Source of the DNA: Nymphaea colorata
Taxonomy: Eukaryota > Streptophyta > Magnoliopsida > Nymphaeales > Nymphaeaceae
Reading direction: 5' to 3'
NCBI RefSeq assembly: GCF_008831285.2
Contig: NC_045143.1
Location: 4,163,503-4,227,502, forward strand
DNA: 64,000 nucleotides
Below the pieces are notes generated by a model. That model saw nothing but the letters and a program-made list of their open reading frames with translations. It did no database searches and was not told where the DNA came from. This document shows, piece after piece, positions 1 through 11,890 of this stretch. The position numbers were made by a program, and so were the translations under genes. Numbering within the stretch: the first letter of the stretch is position 1; the number at the start of each line of letters is the position of its first letter.

Positions 1-289
1 TGTTGTTTTTTACTTGTTAATGTGCAAGTGCATAACTAACTTTTTTTCAATAAAAGAAAAATGCAAGACCGATTGTTTTATGCAAGCAACCTTTTTATAT
101 TGTGTGTCTGTATAAAAGATATTGTAAGGACATGGAATTTTTTAAATGCGCTTTTATTTATAAAGTTTATATGGAAGGTATTGTTAAGACAGAAAATAAT
201 AAAACAATATTACTCTTCTTTTTTTAATTATATTATATGTATAATTATGTTCCTATGTGTATGTATGTGTATATATTACTCCGTTCCTG

Positions 290-460
290 AAGTAGTGGTG
301 AAGCCAAGTATGGGTCGATGTGGGCAATTGCCCACACCAGGCCACTTGTCTTAATTACATATTGGTACCTTATCAATTTTTACTTATTTTATATACGAGT
401 GCTCCTTCAAGATTAAATTTTCCAACACTGGTACTTTAAGATTAAATGGGAGCGGGTAAG
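290..460. mobile_element. Possible degenerate MITE-like relic
   Basis: The block begins with 'agtggtgaagcc', has the palindrome 'tgtgggcaattgcccaca' just inside, and then a 'tacgagtgctcc' phrase. The same order of phrases recurs in the relic at 47.40-47.56 kb (agtggcagagcc ... tacgagcgcccc ... ctccgccact), and a fragment recurs near 49.44-49.50 kb. The edges are guesses and no target-site duplication is visible. It may be a decayed hAT-like or other TIR element. Confidence 0.3.
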
Positions 461-1281
461 TTGGGATGTCAACTGATCGGATTTGAGTGAGATGTATTCT
501 TTGGAGGTCGTTTGGCAAATCAAACACTTTGTGAGTGTTTCATGAATCCACCTCAGATTAAATTAAAATAGATTCAAGGAACACTAGTTCTTCAATCTCA
601 AATTTTGCAGTAGATTCATGAGTGTTCCAACTACCAAAAGGCCCTTGCATATCCAACTTATCGGGTGTTTAACATTTTGGTTTCAAATTTGAATTTGAAT
701 AAGATGGAAGAAAAATCAAAGATAATATTCAAATCTCTATTTGAATCCATGCCAAATATGACTTTCTCTCACAGCCGATTCCAAATGAAACAGTATGTTC
801 ATATGTCAAAAACCAACTTTTTGGAATGAATAGATATGAGGAAATAAATAATTTATTTGAAACTGAATTTGAATATAAAAACTGAATCTGATCAGATTTT
901 TACTTGCCTGAATCCAATTTCCTGTCTAACCAGATGTCATTTCTTAAATTCAAATATGAAATGATTTCTTATAGAATGTTAAATTATTTCTTTATAACTG
1001 ATTTTTCCTTTTTAACATTTTGGAGCTAAGATTATTTCAACGAAAGACGGGTTAATAGCCTTTTATACGCAAAAGGGTCGCTTTGATAAGTTACTAAGAG
1101 GGTTTAGCTCTTCTTTTTCTCATGCATATTGCAGCTGAAGAGCTGTTAACTAAGTTCTTGCCGCCTTCATGTCAAAGACTTTAAACGACGCTTCCTTACC
1201 TAGCGGGAATGTAATACAGCTAGCTTCATCCAAGCAGAGAGAAACGCGTTTTGGAACTCTCCAACTCTGCTTCTGAAACTC

Positions 1282-1306
1282 ATTATTATTATTATTATTA
1301 TTATTA
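1282..1306. repeat. (TTA)n microsatellite
   Basis: Eight uninterrupted ATT/TTA units in intergenic DNA. Confidence 0.9.
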
Positions 1307-3433
1307 CACATGAATAAACAATTACTGCAAATTTTACAACTACAGTGACAGAAAATATTTATTAATAGTAAAATTGTTTCTTGCCATTACCATAAAGGAA
1401 ACAGATCTCTTTAAGTTCTAAAGACAGAACAATCAGAGAAAGATATTCAGTTAAGATGCTAATTAATGTTTCATTTGCATGAAGAGGAGGTCGACGCCTA
1501 GTATAGCAAAAGCCTTGACAATAAAGAAAAATGATTTTCTTGTTTAGAGATTTCTCCTTTGAGTATTGCCAAATAAGTAAATATATACACAGCTGACATC
1601 TGCTATGAAGATCGGTTACAGGGCAGGGCAGAAGAAGGAGCAAGCAGGCAGGGGAGAGAAACCTACCAAACTGATTCTTCTTGCATGTGCGCGGCTTCCA
1701 AAATGAAAAGAGGAGAAAAGCAATGAGGAAAGCTTTCCGGGTTACGCAGGTCTCATGCTTTTAATACGATATACAAAGCAAACGCGTCGTCACTTTCCAA
1801 GAGTTTCTTTTCGTCCCCCAACCTCCTTCATGGCCAGCCTGGCCTGACCTGGGCCAATTAGCCGCTAGCGGTTAGCTCTTCCTCCTCCTTCTAGGAAGGA
1901 CCGTTCCTCCGGCGACAGCTAGCGGTCTCTCCCCCCCAGCTGTGCGTGCCGATTCATGTAGACGCGTGTTTGTTTGAGGCTTTTTTATTATATAATTAAA
2001 ACACGAACTTTGTGAATTGCGAGCTTTAGTTGAAACGGTTACGCCACATTTGGAAAAAGTAATCTTTACATTTTTGTCTACGCATATACAATTGAGGGGA
2101 AATGATTGTAATTCCTAGTTTTTTTTTTTTGTTATTAATAAATCTAATGCATCGTATAAGTTTGTATGCTTAACTATCATTTATAGTGTAATAAACAGTA
2201 TAGCCATGCACATTTCTAAAAGAATAATTTCATACATGCGACTTGTAGACTGTTACGGCAAATGAGTTAGTACGCGCAGCTAGTGCTTATATTTACTAAC
2301 TAAGTTTACATATTTTTATAAAACTTGAGTGTGCATAATACATGAAACATTAAAAAACGCTGCGGTGTACTCAACTCATGCATAATAACATCGGTGATGA
2401 CCATGTCAAACATGCCATAATGTGTCTACATGTTCTTCAGCCACACGAGCAAATGTTTTAACCAAGTCTTGCCGCTTATTGGTAAGAGTAATATTTTGTT
2501 ACTGTTTCATTCATAAAGTGCTATTACAAGTATTCGATGAATTTGTTTTTAACTGTGTTATGTGAATTTACTTTAAAAATTAGAACAGATTTATGAAACA
2601 TTATTAAAATCAATCGCTCGGTGGCCAACTCAAGACCGCTGCATGTCAGCTCTTGACTATTTCCTAAATATTTTCAGGTTTTTTATTTTTGTCAATTTAT
2701 ACCCATTATTTATTTTTTTTATAATTATTTTAATATTTTTGTTGATTGGGAACTGGTTCAACTGAACCGGATGAATAAGCAGCCAATCCATTGAAGGGAC
2801 ATTAATTAGCATCACAAATCAAAAGGTCGTTTGTTGAATCAAAATGGTCATGACTCGTGAATTCCATCGTGTCCGTCGGAGACCAATTTTAACGGCAGTC
2901 CTTTAAGCATCACAAATCAAAAGGTGGAGGGCATTTGATTACTTTAAATTTGAAATCCATGGATTTGATGAAGCATATCTTTCACCGATATTGCAAAAAA
3001 TTCAATTTATGGCAAATTCAATGCTTTATCAAACTAAGGATTTGAGATCTGACCTAACATCCAAACTTCAAATCCTTATTTTTGTTTGTGAATCTGGATC
3101 CAAAGTGAGGGTCCAGACCCGATCGGTTGCACCGACCCCCCTTTTCTCCCCAACCAGATCCGAAGGAGCGGCTGCTTGCAAAGGGGATCTTCCAACTTCT
3201 TGGTCAGCAAAGAACGGCATCGGTGGCAGCCAACCAGGAGGCGACAGGTGGACCGAACCTCTCAACAAGCGCGCCCAAACTGGGAATGAAGGAACGAAAT
3301 GGGACCGAAGATCCAAAGTAGAGAAGAAAAAGTGTGTTACCAAATTCTAACTTTTTCACATTTCTCTGTTTTTTCTACATGGCTTTTGGAATTCATTTCT
3401 GTAAAGAGATGCATAGAATGAGAGGCGGAGCCT

Positions 3434-3440
3434 TATAAAT
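3434..3440 (+). promoter_or_regulatory. TATA box of the boron transporter gene
   Basis: TATAAAT lies in a GC-richer setting about 470 bases before the ATG. A start site near 3465 would give a leader of roughly 440 bases. The leader contains 'catccag|gtctctctct' at 3637, which could be the donor of a leader intron. It also holds several upstream ATGs with short frames. Confidence 0.55.
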
Positions 3441-3638
3441 CACGGAGCGAGAGAGGGAGCGATAGTCTCGGCAGTGTTGGAGAGAAGGGAGGAGAAGGGT
3501 GGTGGCCTGCTCTTCCCTCCCACAAAAGAACCGGCGGCCCCCGAGCAAGTTTTTCCGATCGATTCCCTCCGTTCCGCCGGAAAAGTGACCGGTTCATGCT
3601 CTTTACCCTCCGCCGGCTTCTTCCCACTACCATCCAGG

Positions 3639-3664
3639 TCTCTCTCTCTCTCTCTCTCTCTCTC
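3639..3664 (+). repeat. (TC)n tract in the 5' leader of the boron transporter
   Basis: About 13 TC units directly follow the string CCAG|GT at 3633-3638. If that GT is a leader-intron donor, the tract begins at intron base +3. A second, shorter CT-rich run lies at about 3834-3850. Confidence 0.85.
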
Positions 3665-3906
3665 GTGTGAAGGGATACATCGTCCCCTCCTTCGACCTTT
3701 AGTTTCGCCCCATTGCCTTCTTTTCTATCTTTGGCTTTGTTCTATTACTGCAAACAACAAGGTTGTATTTGGAAACACAGGGAAATGCGGTTTTCTTTCT
3801 TCCATTCCTTCTTTCTTTCTTCTTCGATGTTTGTCTCTCTCTCTCTCTTTTCAACGTTTTGATTGGTTGCCGCGATTGAAGAGGTTCTTTCTCTGTGGTT
3901 TTAGTG

Positions 3907-4700
3907 ATGGGTCGGTGGTGTTCTCCGTTCAAAGGCGTGGTCGAGGATGTCAAAGGAAGATTGCCCTGCTACAAGGAAGATTGGGTGGCCGGATTTCGAT
4001 CCGGATACAGGTTTTTTCTTCCTCGCTTTCTCTGTCTCTCTTTCTCTTTCTCTTTTTCTTTTTGTCCGCGTTCCCATGCGTGTTCGTCTCGAGAGAAGAG
4101 AGACAAAGCGGCGATCAGTTATCACAGTGCAAATCTCCAAGAGAAGAACCCATAGCACCAATTTCATGTGAGCAAATCATTCATCAATTGCATCGTGATA
4201 TTCCGGCATACTTACGATGGTCATGGTTACCTTCATCTTCCATACGGATATATATTTCAATATTTCAACCATAAGTTATTCATAGCATAAATAAATCATG
4301 ATACTACAAACTACTCTCTTTGTCTTATGTCTATATGTGTATCTGTGGTTGGGGTGGGGCGCGTCCCACGATTCTTGTGAATGTTTTTTTTAGTAAATTG
4401 GAAACAAAAAATAGTGTTTGGAATATTTGGTTTTCCACAAACCGTTACTTTATTGCGTTTCCTTAATAAAGACACATGAATGCTTGTTTCTTAAAATATA
4501 TTGGCAAGGTCATGGCGAACCACTGAATTCGGAAATCCTCAACAAACTAAATAATGTGGCCGCGGTTGGAAGCAGAAAAGTCAATTCATTAGAAATGAAA
4601 TGTTCATGCGCATGCACCACACACTTACAAAGTAAAAGAAATTCCTTAAAATGTAGGTGCATATGGGCAGCCAACATCTACATCACACTATAGTTTGAGT

Positions 4701-4775
<75 letters not shown>

Positions 4776-7700
4776 CAGAGAGAGAGAGAGAGAGAGAGAG
4801 AGGAAACCATGGTCAAGCAATTGGGTGTCACAAATACACTTTCTACTGTGGTTTTGACGACAAAATAAAAAATAAAAAGACAATCTGGGAGGCCTTTACT
4901 AATGAAGAGCTCCATCTTCAAACTGGCTTCGTTCAAACAGATGGTCAGAGACGCCACATTTTAAAAGTGATACGCTTTCTGCATAGGGAAGTGAAAGGTG
5001 TGTTTGATATACAACATAAATAATTTTGTATGGTTGAATTGCAGGATTTTGGCACCAACGACGTACATATTCTTCGCCTCTGCACTTCCTGTCATCGCTT
5101 TCGGTGAGCAGCTCAGCAGAGAAACAGGTTTGCCCACTTGCCTTATGTTTTACTCTTCCAATGTAAAGGAAAATTTTATGGTTTTCCTTTTCTTTTTCTT
5201 ATGGATGCCAAGAAAAAGACGTAGTGATAAACAAAGAATATATAGAAAGAAATTTAATGTGCAGTTGATTTTTTCTGCAGAAAGTAGCGATAGCAAGAGA
5301 AATTTTAGCTGTCAATGTGGAAATTAATTCACTGTTCAAGTCAAGTTGGTCAGTTGATGTATGGGGTTTGTCCTTTTCTTTTACTTTCTTCATTTTTTCC
5401 ATGGGTTTTGGTTTGGACGGCCGGACCCATCACCATGGAAAACGTGCTACAAGTCCAAAACTTCTCAAAATTATATTGGCCAAAAGAGAAGAACCGCAGC
5501 TGAAATCCAATTATACAGATGTATGCAAGATGCCAGATCTTACAGAGAATCAAAATCAGTATTTCATATGTTGTTCAAAAATATGAAGGGTCATAAAATT
5601 GCATTTCAAATAAGATTTCTACGATCTCAAAGAACATTTCATAAATCTTATGTATATATGTGCATAGCTTTAGCAAAGGAATGTGTTGGACCTGTTGGTC
5701 ACTCCTTAGAGTGCCTGTGAACTATGCATTTCTTCCAGATTTGAAAGGAGAAGCACAAGAAAAGTGACCTTTGTTGTTAGAAAGGTCGACCTTGTGGGTT
5801 GAATTTTTTATCGATCGAGAGCATTTGGGGAGGATTAGGAAGGTGCGAGGAGACAGCCAGACAGGCGGCGCGCTCGCCAGGCAGTGGTCCACGGAATGAA
5901 GAGATTCCTTGACCAGTAATCGCGCCGGTTCACATGCTTGGCGTCACGCGGTCCCGCAACTCTCGATGGAATGTATTTGCATGGCGACGGTGAGCGGGGC
6001 TTAATCTCCGCCGCTCGTCCCATTTGGTGTTTAGCGGCGACTATGCTGCTCCGCCGCTATCGTGTTATGGCGGAAACTGAACATCACCAGTCCACCTGTG
6101 GACAGTCTGGCCCGGTCTGGAACTGTCTCCATGGACCCTGCAAGATTTGGAAAATGGTTTGATCCCATCCATTTTGCTAACGGGTTGGACCCGAATATGA
6201 AAGAAACCGGGTTCCAGTCCCCCTTATATCTACAATAAATCGGAACTAGTTCTTTTTTCCCCGAAAAATAAAAAAGGGGTAAAATTTAATTGCAGTCTGG
6301 ACATGCTAAATTTCAAGTGTTTCTGTGTTATATGTTACGTGGCTGAATCTATGGCTGCAATCTTTCAGATGGGAAGCTCAGCGCAGTGCAGACGTTGGCA
6401 TCGACTGCCCTTTGTGGCATCATGCACTCGATACTGGGGGGGCAGCCATTGATGATAGTGGGCGTTGCAGAGCCCACTGTTATAATGTATATTTACCTGT
6501 ACAATTTCGCAAGGCAAAGGAAGGATCTTGGCGAGGGCCTGTATTTGGCATGGGCTGGATGGTACTATATATCCAATTCCACTTCTGGTGTCATACTTAG
6601 CTTCTACAGCTATTGATAGTTCAAAAACTACAAATGTTTGCAGGGTTTGCATTTGGACTGCTCTCTTGCTTTTTCTCCTGGCCATATTCAACGCATCTGC
6701 TATTATCAGTCGATTTACAAGGATTACAGGGGAACTGTTCGGCATGATGATCACTATACTCTTCATCCAAGAAGCAATCAAGGTACATTGAGTTCTTCCG
6801 TTAATGGAAGAACTAAAAGTTGTTCAACTCTATCCTGAATACTATTCTGCATGCCAAAACGATGCTTAAAATGATGCTCCTACATAGAGATGAATATAGA
6901 AGCAACCAAAAGTTAATGGCTGGAAATGTTTTTTGTATATGTAGCGTTTCTGGATTTGATGTTTGTTATGGCTTTCAATTGGGAAAACAATGACAGGGGC
7001 TGGTAGATGAATTCAGAATACCAAAAGGCGAAGACGCAAGCGTGGAACGCTACCAATTTCAATGGACATACGCGAACGGGTTGCTTGGGATCATCTTCTC
7101 GTTTGGGCTACTCTTTACTGCTCTGAGAAGTAGAAGTGCCAGGTCATGGAAATATGGCACAGGTTGGTTCAGAAGCTTCATTGCTGATTATGGTGTTCCT
7201 TTGATGGTCCTGGTGTGGACTGCGCTCTCATACAGTGTACCAAGAGAAGTACCACAAGGGGTTCCTAGGAGACTCGCTAGTCCTGTCACTTGGGACAAAA
7301 GGGCAGTGACTAACTGGACGGTTATCAAGGTTGGCCAACTTAATGGAAATTTAGCCATTCATGCTCACATTTATTTCATCTTGTTTCAATTCAAGGGAAT
7401 TCTTAAAATAATCGAATGCCTCTGAAAACTATTGCGCGCTTTCTTTCTAAGATCCTTGTGACTGACGCTTTCGTTCGTTCATCAGCATGTTCTATATACT
7501 GATTCAGATAGCCATACTGACTCTGTAGGATATGGCCATGGTGCCACCTCTGTACATCTTCGTCGCCTTGGTGCCTGCAATAATGATCGCAGGACTCTAC
7601 TTTTTTGACCACAGTGTATCAGCTCAGATGGCACAGCAAAAGGAATTCAATTTGAAGAACCCAGCTTCTTACCACTACGACATTTTAATGCTCGGGTTTA

Positions 7701-8911
7701 TGGTAATCCTTGTTGATCGATTGTACCAGGAATAGGATCTTTACTTCCTCCTGGGTTCATGTTTGCAAAGGTGATCCTCAACTGTTTGAATCTGGATTTG
7801 GCAGGTCCTGATCTGTGGTTTGGTAGGTCTTCCTCCTTCAAATGGCGTCATACCACAGTCTCCCATGCACACAAAGAGCCTAGCTGTTCTGAAGCGGCAG
7901 GTCTGTCATAACTTCTAACCTCCTGCCCAACTTGTATGTGCATGCTTCAGCTTTCTGCTCATGGTCATGGCCAGGGCCACATGAACATTGGGCATTATAT
8001 CATAGATGGAAGCACACGAGGCCTCTAATTTTTATTTATTTCCCATGTATTGGAACTCAAACGCATCCTCTACTACTGATCTGCGTTCGTGCCAAATAGT
8101 CTTCATACCCTTTCTAATGATCAGTAGCATTTTTCTTGGATAGTTAATCAGAAGGAAGATGGTAGAAAGCGCCAAGGAGGGCATAAAATTGAAGGCCAGC
8201 AACAGTGAAATATATGGCAAGATGCAAGAAGTATTTATTCAGATGGACAGTAATCCAGAAGTATGCACTTCCACCACTGCCATTCGATGTTTTTCTTTTA
8301 CACATTCCATGAAGTTGCTTCCATCGTTAACTATTTTTCATTTTTTGCATCGGTAAGAAACTTCTTATGTTCATAATGTAAAGTGTAAACAATTCAAAGG
8401 ACCTTTTGAGATTGAGTAGTTTGGTACCATCAAGAGGTTAAGAAATTGGAAAAGGTTCAGGAGAACCACGAAATTTTGCAGAACAATAGGCAATATCTGT
8501 TAATTAGCTTCTCCCAACAGGCACATTAAGTAGTTGTATGTCAGGATTCCATGGTACATTATTGATGAGCTGGTTTTTTTTACTGCAGAACGCCGTAGTC
8601 ACCAAAGAACTCAAGAACTTGAAAGAAGCTGTATTGGGGAGCTCTGGTAATAATGGGGCTAAGGACGGTGGTTTTGATCCTGAAAAGCACATAGATGCTC
8701 ATCTTCCAGTTCGCGTTAATGAGCAGAGAGTTAGCAACCTTGGCCAATCTTTGCTCGTTGCTGGCTGTCTTGGTATCATGTCCATCATCAAGATGATACC
8801 AACATCTGTTCTTTGGGGTTATTTTGCTTACATGGCTATTGATAGCCTGCCAGGCAACCAGTTCTGGGAGAGGCTGCTCATGCTCTTCATTACTCCCACT
8901 CGCAGATTCAA

Positions 8912-8964
<53 letters not shown>

Positions 8965-9878
8965 CTCTCGCTCTATGGCTCTATGGCTTATGTTTGTGTT
9001 GGACATATTACAGGGTTCTACAAACGGGACATGCTTCATTCGTCGAATCAGTGCCATTTAAGTACATAGCCTATTTTACTTTGTTCCAGCTGGTTTACCT
9101 GATGGCGTGCTTCGGCATCACGTGGATACCTGTAGCAGGGATACTCTTCCCTGTTGCTTTCTTTCTTCTCATAGTCATTAGAATATATATCCTACCCAAG
9201 TTATTCTACAGACACCACTTAATGGAACTTGATGCTGCTGAGTATGAAGAAATTGCTGGTGCTGCAATGTTTGAGAAGAATCTCTCCATCAGGGTAATAA
9301 CCTTAAACTCATCACCTTGAAATTAATTAACGTTGAGGTTGGCCTTCTGCATTCTGGAGAATATGACCACATTTTTCGTTCCAAATTCATAATCGCCATT
9401 GGTGGAATTTCTGCAATTCGTTTCTGTTCTTCGTTCATATGCAGGAAATATAGAACTGAAAGTTAACTTTCCATGAGTAACAACTTTTTCTGGGGGTTTA
9501 ATATGAACCCCGTTATTAAGTTGAGTATGCTGACTATAATTTTTTTAATTTTAAGATGCTGACAAAATAAGTTGATGGCATTAGGAACTGGAAATCCCCC
9601 AAGGTGGTGAGGAGGAAGGGTGCATGGAAGTCTGTGATGCAGAGATCTTGGATGAGATTACTACTCATAGAGGAGAAATCAAGGTCAGAAATTTTAGCGG
9701 AGACCTTGATATGAAGCATTTTCAGGCAAGTGACTTGATCCTACGCACTCATCCCTTGCAAAAAAAGGCTTTCTTGTCTCTCCTCAGTAAAATTCAATTT
9801 CTATTTCTTTAGTTGGCATATAATTATGTCCAATTCTTGCTGCAGGTTCATCCGTCGCAAGAAACAAACCACGAATGA
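3907..9878 (+). CDS. BOR4: Boron (borate) transporter, BOR4-like, SLC4/HCO3--transporter family
   Basis: Twelve coding exons join in frame: 3907-4010, 5045-5127, 6369-6561, 6644-6782, 6997-7329, 7529-7702, 7805-7900, 8144-8260, 8589-8911, 9014-9293, 9585-9725 and 9846-9878. The product is 671 aa, close to the family's usual ~680-710. I started at the ATG at 3907 because the family motif [11 protein letters not shown] follows about 20 residues later. Landmarks in order are [97 protein letters not shown] and LDAAEYEE. Plant BOR proteins are plasma-membrane borate exporters used for xylem loading or for shedding excess boron. The C-terminal [14 protein letters not shown] resembles the BOR4/BOR5 class (boron tolerance) more than BOR1; this is judged from memory, not from a tree. 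The eleventh intron has a GC donor, and intron 9 is nearly all CT repeat. Confidence 0.93.
4703..4802. repeat. Compound (TA)n-(GA)n microsatellite in intron 1 of the boron transporter
   Basis: A run of about 34 TA units (4703-4770) is followed after 'acatac' by about 13 GA units. Long frames seen on the reverse strand here are only translations of the repeat. Confidence 0.95.
5820..6160. other. GC-rich block inside intron 2 of the boron transporter
   Basis: Between AT-rich flanks, this stretch is rich in CG dinucleotides (ggcggcgcgctcgccagg, gcgtcacgcggtcccgc, ccgccgctcgtcccatt). It has no coherent exon and no resemblance to the transporter. It may be inserted DNA, for example part of a transposon or a captured fragment. 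I found no clear ends. Confidence 0.4.
8915..8961 (+). repeat. (CT)n tract filling intron 9 of the boron transporter
   Basis: The intron runs from 8912 to 9013, only 102 bases, and the CT tract starts at intron base +4. The exon join on either side (TTCAA|G) keeps the frame and the family sequence RRFKVL, so the intron is real. Confidence 0.9.
9726..9845 (+). other. GC-AG intron (intron 11 of the boron transporter)
   Basis: The exon ends CAG and the intron begins GCAAGT, the strongest known form of a GC donor. It ends in TGCTGCAG. Splicing adds [10 protein letters not shown] before the stop. Retention would instead give a tail of about 29 residues ending near 9812. Confidence 0.65.
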
Positions 9879-11890
9879 GTTGGAAGAAAGAGAGATGTAA
9901 ACACATTGATGCCTTCTTTGCATAGAGGAGCTTCTTGTTGGGAAATGAAAAGACATGGAGCAACTCTTTAATGTTCAAGGGATCAATGACAGAAAATTTT
10001 ATAGTTTTGTTAGCCTAGATTGTGAAGAAAAATCGCATGATATAGTTCACTCAAAATAAGGGAGAAAAAGTGAAGATACGATGTGGCTGTGAATCTGTGA
10101 TGTGTTACTGCTCCATTGCAGTACCATTTTTATCTGTTGTATGTAAATGTGTACTGAGCAAAGATAAAATCCCAATACCATGCTGTTAATCGAAGGCTCT
10201 GTGGAGCTTATGGTATTTCAAGCGTAGTCCTGCCATATGTTTACCCATTCTCTCTATTTATCCAAGATAGAAATAGAAGATTGCTACATTTTGCCTAGTA
10301 CAATATTCCACTAACTCTTCTGCGGTTCATGTATCAAACAAAAACAATTTTTCTGGAAACGAATTGATCCTAATGAATTTTGATCTCCTGTTCTTTTTGT
10401 ATTTATATGGAAGAGATTTTTTCCCTTCCCATTGATACGCTTGAGAAAATAAGGTATTAAGCATTCATGTGGTCAACAATCTGTTGAGGTTCCTATTCTC
10501 AAATAAGAAAAGAAATTCATGGAAACAGAAAAGGTTTCTGATACGGTCTAAATGCCACACTTCCAGATGTATATACGCCAATCACATTCTTCTAAATTAA
10601 TAACCTACTTGATCTTGCTTATTTCATAACCTTCAGCAGAAAATGGACCGCAAAGAAGTCCGACCGATCACAGATTGCAATGATTTATTTATGGTTTGGT
10701 TGTCATCTTTGTCCCATTTGTCAGCATTTAATTGATTGGTTTTTTAATCATCTCATTCTAACCAGGGTCACATGCTGAACTTCCATACCTCAGTTGACTT
10801 AATGTCTGATGATTTTGCTCTTAGATAATCCAAACTTGCAGCAACCTAAATACTGTGCGAATTTCAATATCTGTAAAAATTACATAGATGTGAATCTTGT
10901 ACCAAGTTGGTTCTGAAAAATCATTTGCGTTTTCCTTTAACAAGTCACATCCTTGTATATTCAAATAATCCTGTAACTCAGAATTTTTTCATCATTAGCC
11001 AAAATATAACATGACCCAAGTTTAGGAGTTGGTTTTAAAATAAAATGCCAAGAATGTTATGTACATTAGTATGAACTTGGAGCCTGATGGAGTGCGACCT
11101 ACAAAAAGACATGGAAGGACGTGTTCAATATTATATGCCGGTGAGTGCTGTCAATCTTGTGTTTATTGTTCAAGTGGCTAGGGATTTGGTATCCACCTTG
11201 AGAAATTAAATGATTGTCTAATCCTGAGTCTAGATTGGAATCAAACAACCAAATCTTTGCTACCAACGAGAGGGCACTAGTCCATTTTCATACCGATTTA
11301 TATTACACAAACTTGCCCTTTTGATTGACAGTCGCAATGTTTATACCTTCAAATTGATATCGCCCATGAATATATCCAGATTATAAAAACGAGGAGATCC
11401 CGAAACTGCAAGAAATGAACACTCGCAGCATGAAGAATGGATGGATCAGGGGATGTCGTAAAACTAGCATCTCTTGAAGCATCGGAAATGAGGTGCAACA
11501 AGCAGGATGAGCTCTCTCTTCACGATCTTTCAGTGATTGATGCTAGGTAATGGAGTTCCGTCACACACACGGTTCTATGGGCTCAAGTCTGTAGAAAATT
11601 TTATAGCAACGTAGCCAACATCAAGCAACCATGTAAGACAGTCAGCGACCCCAAAATTGAATGGCAAGCATTACATTATCACATCAAACTCACACAAAAC
11701 GCCATGGTGGATAAGGGAACTACAGAAGCACATTTAACCATTTCGACTCCAGCGGAAACAGTACGATAGCCCCCAAGGCTTGCTTAATTAGAACATCATT
11801 AAACCAACTTGCCAATCATAAACGAGACAAACTCTCACTCATTTTTTCTCATCACCATTTCTCCACGAGCATCCCTGGACATAACTCGCA
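9879..11890. other. Space between two convergent genes
   Basis: It holds the 3' untranslated regions of the boron transporter (probably to about 10.15-10.2 kb) and of the thioesterase (probably to about 11.4 kb). The rest is AT-rich DNA in which I see no gene. Confidence 0.6.

Larger units (their letters stand above)
1..3430. other. AT-rich intergenic DNA upstream of the boron transporter
   Basis: I see no gene here. The reading frames are short, unlike any family I know, and lack a coherent exon structure. The stretch holds a (TTA)n tract near 1.28 kb, a possible degenerate transposon relic near 0.29-0.46 kb, and a more GC-rich block at about 1.78-1.95 kb. Two copies of a short phrase, 'catcacaaatcaaaaggt', occur near 2.81 and 2.91 kb. 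The last 350 bases become GC-richer toward the promoter of the next gene. Confidence 0.6.

Noticed and set aside
3466-3906. Looked for the AUG-stop (ATGTAA) boron sensor known from BOR1/NIP5;1 leaders
   Set aside because: No ATGTAA occurs in the leader. Upstream ATGs exist but open ordinary short frames.
3474-4274. 266-codon frame over the transporter promoter and exon 1
   Set aside because: It is a shadow of CT-rich leader, exon and intron. The product is Ser/Leu repeats and Phe runs, and the true exon uses another frame.
4683-4957. Reverse-strand frames rich in Tyr-Ile
   Set aside because: They are translations of the (TA)n/(GA)n microsatellite.
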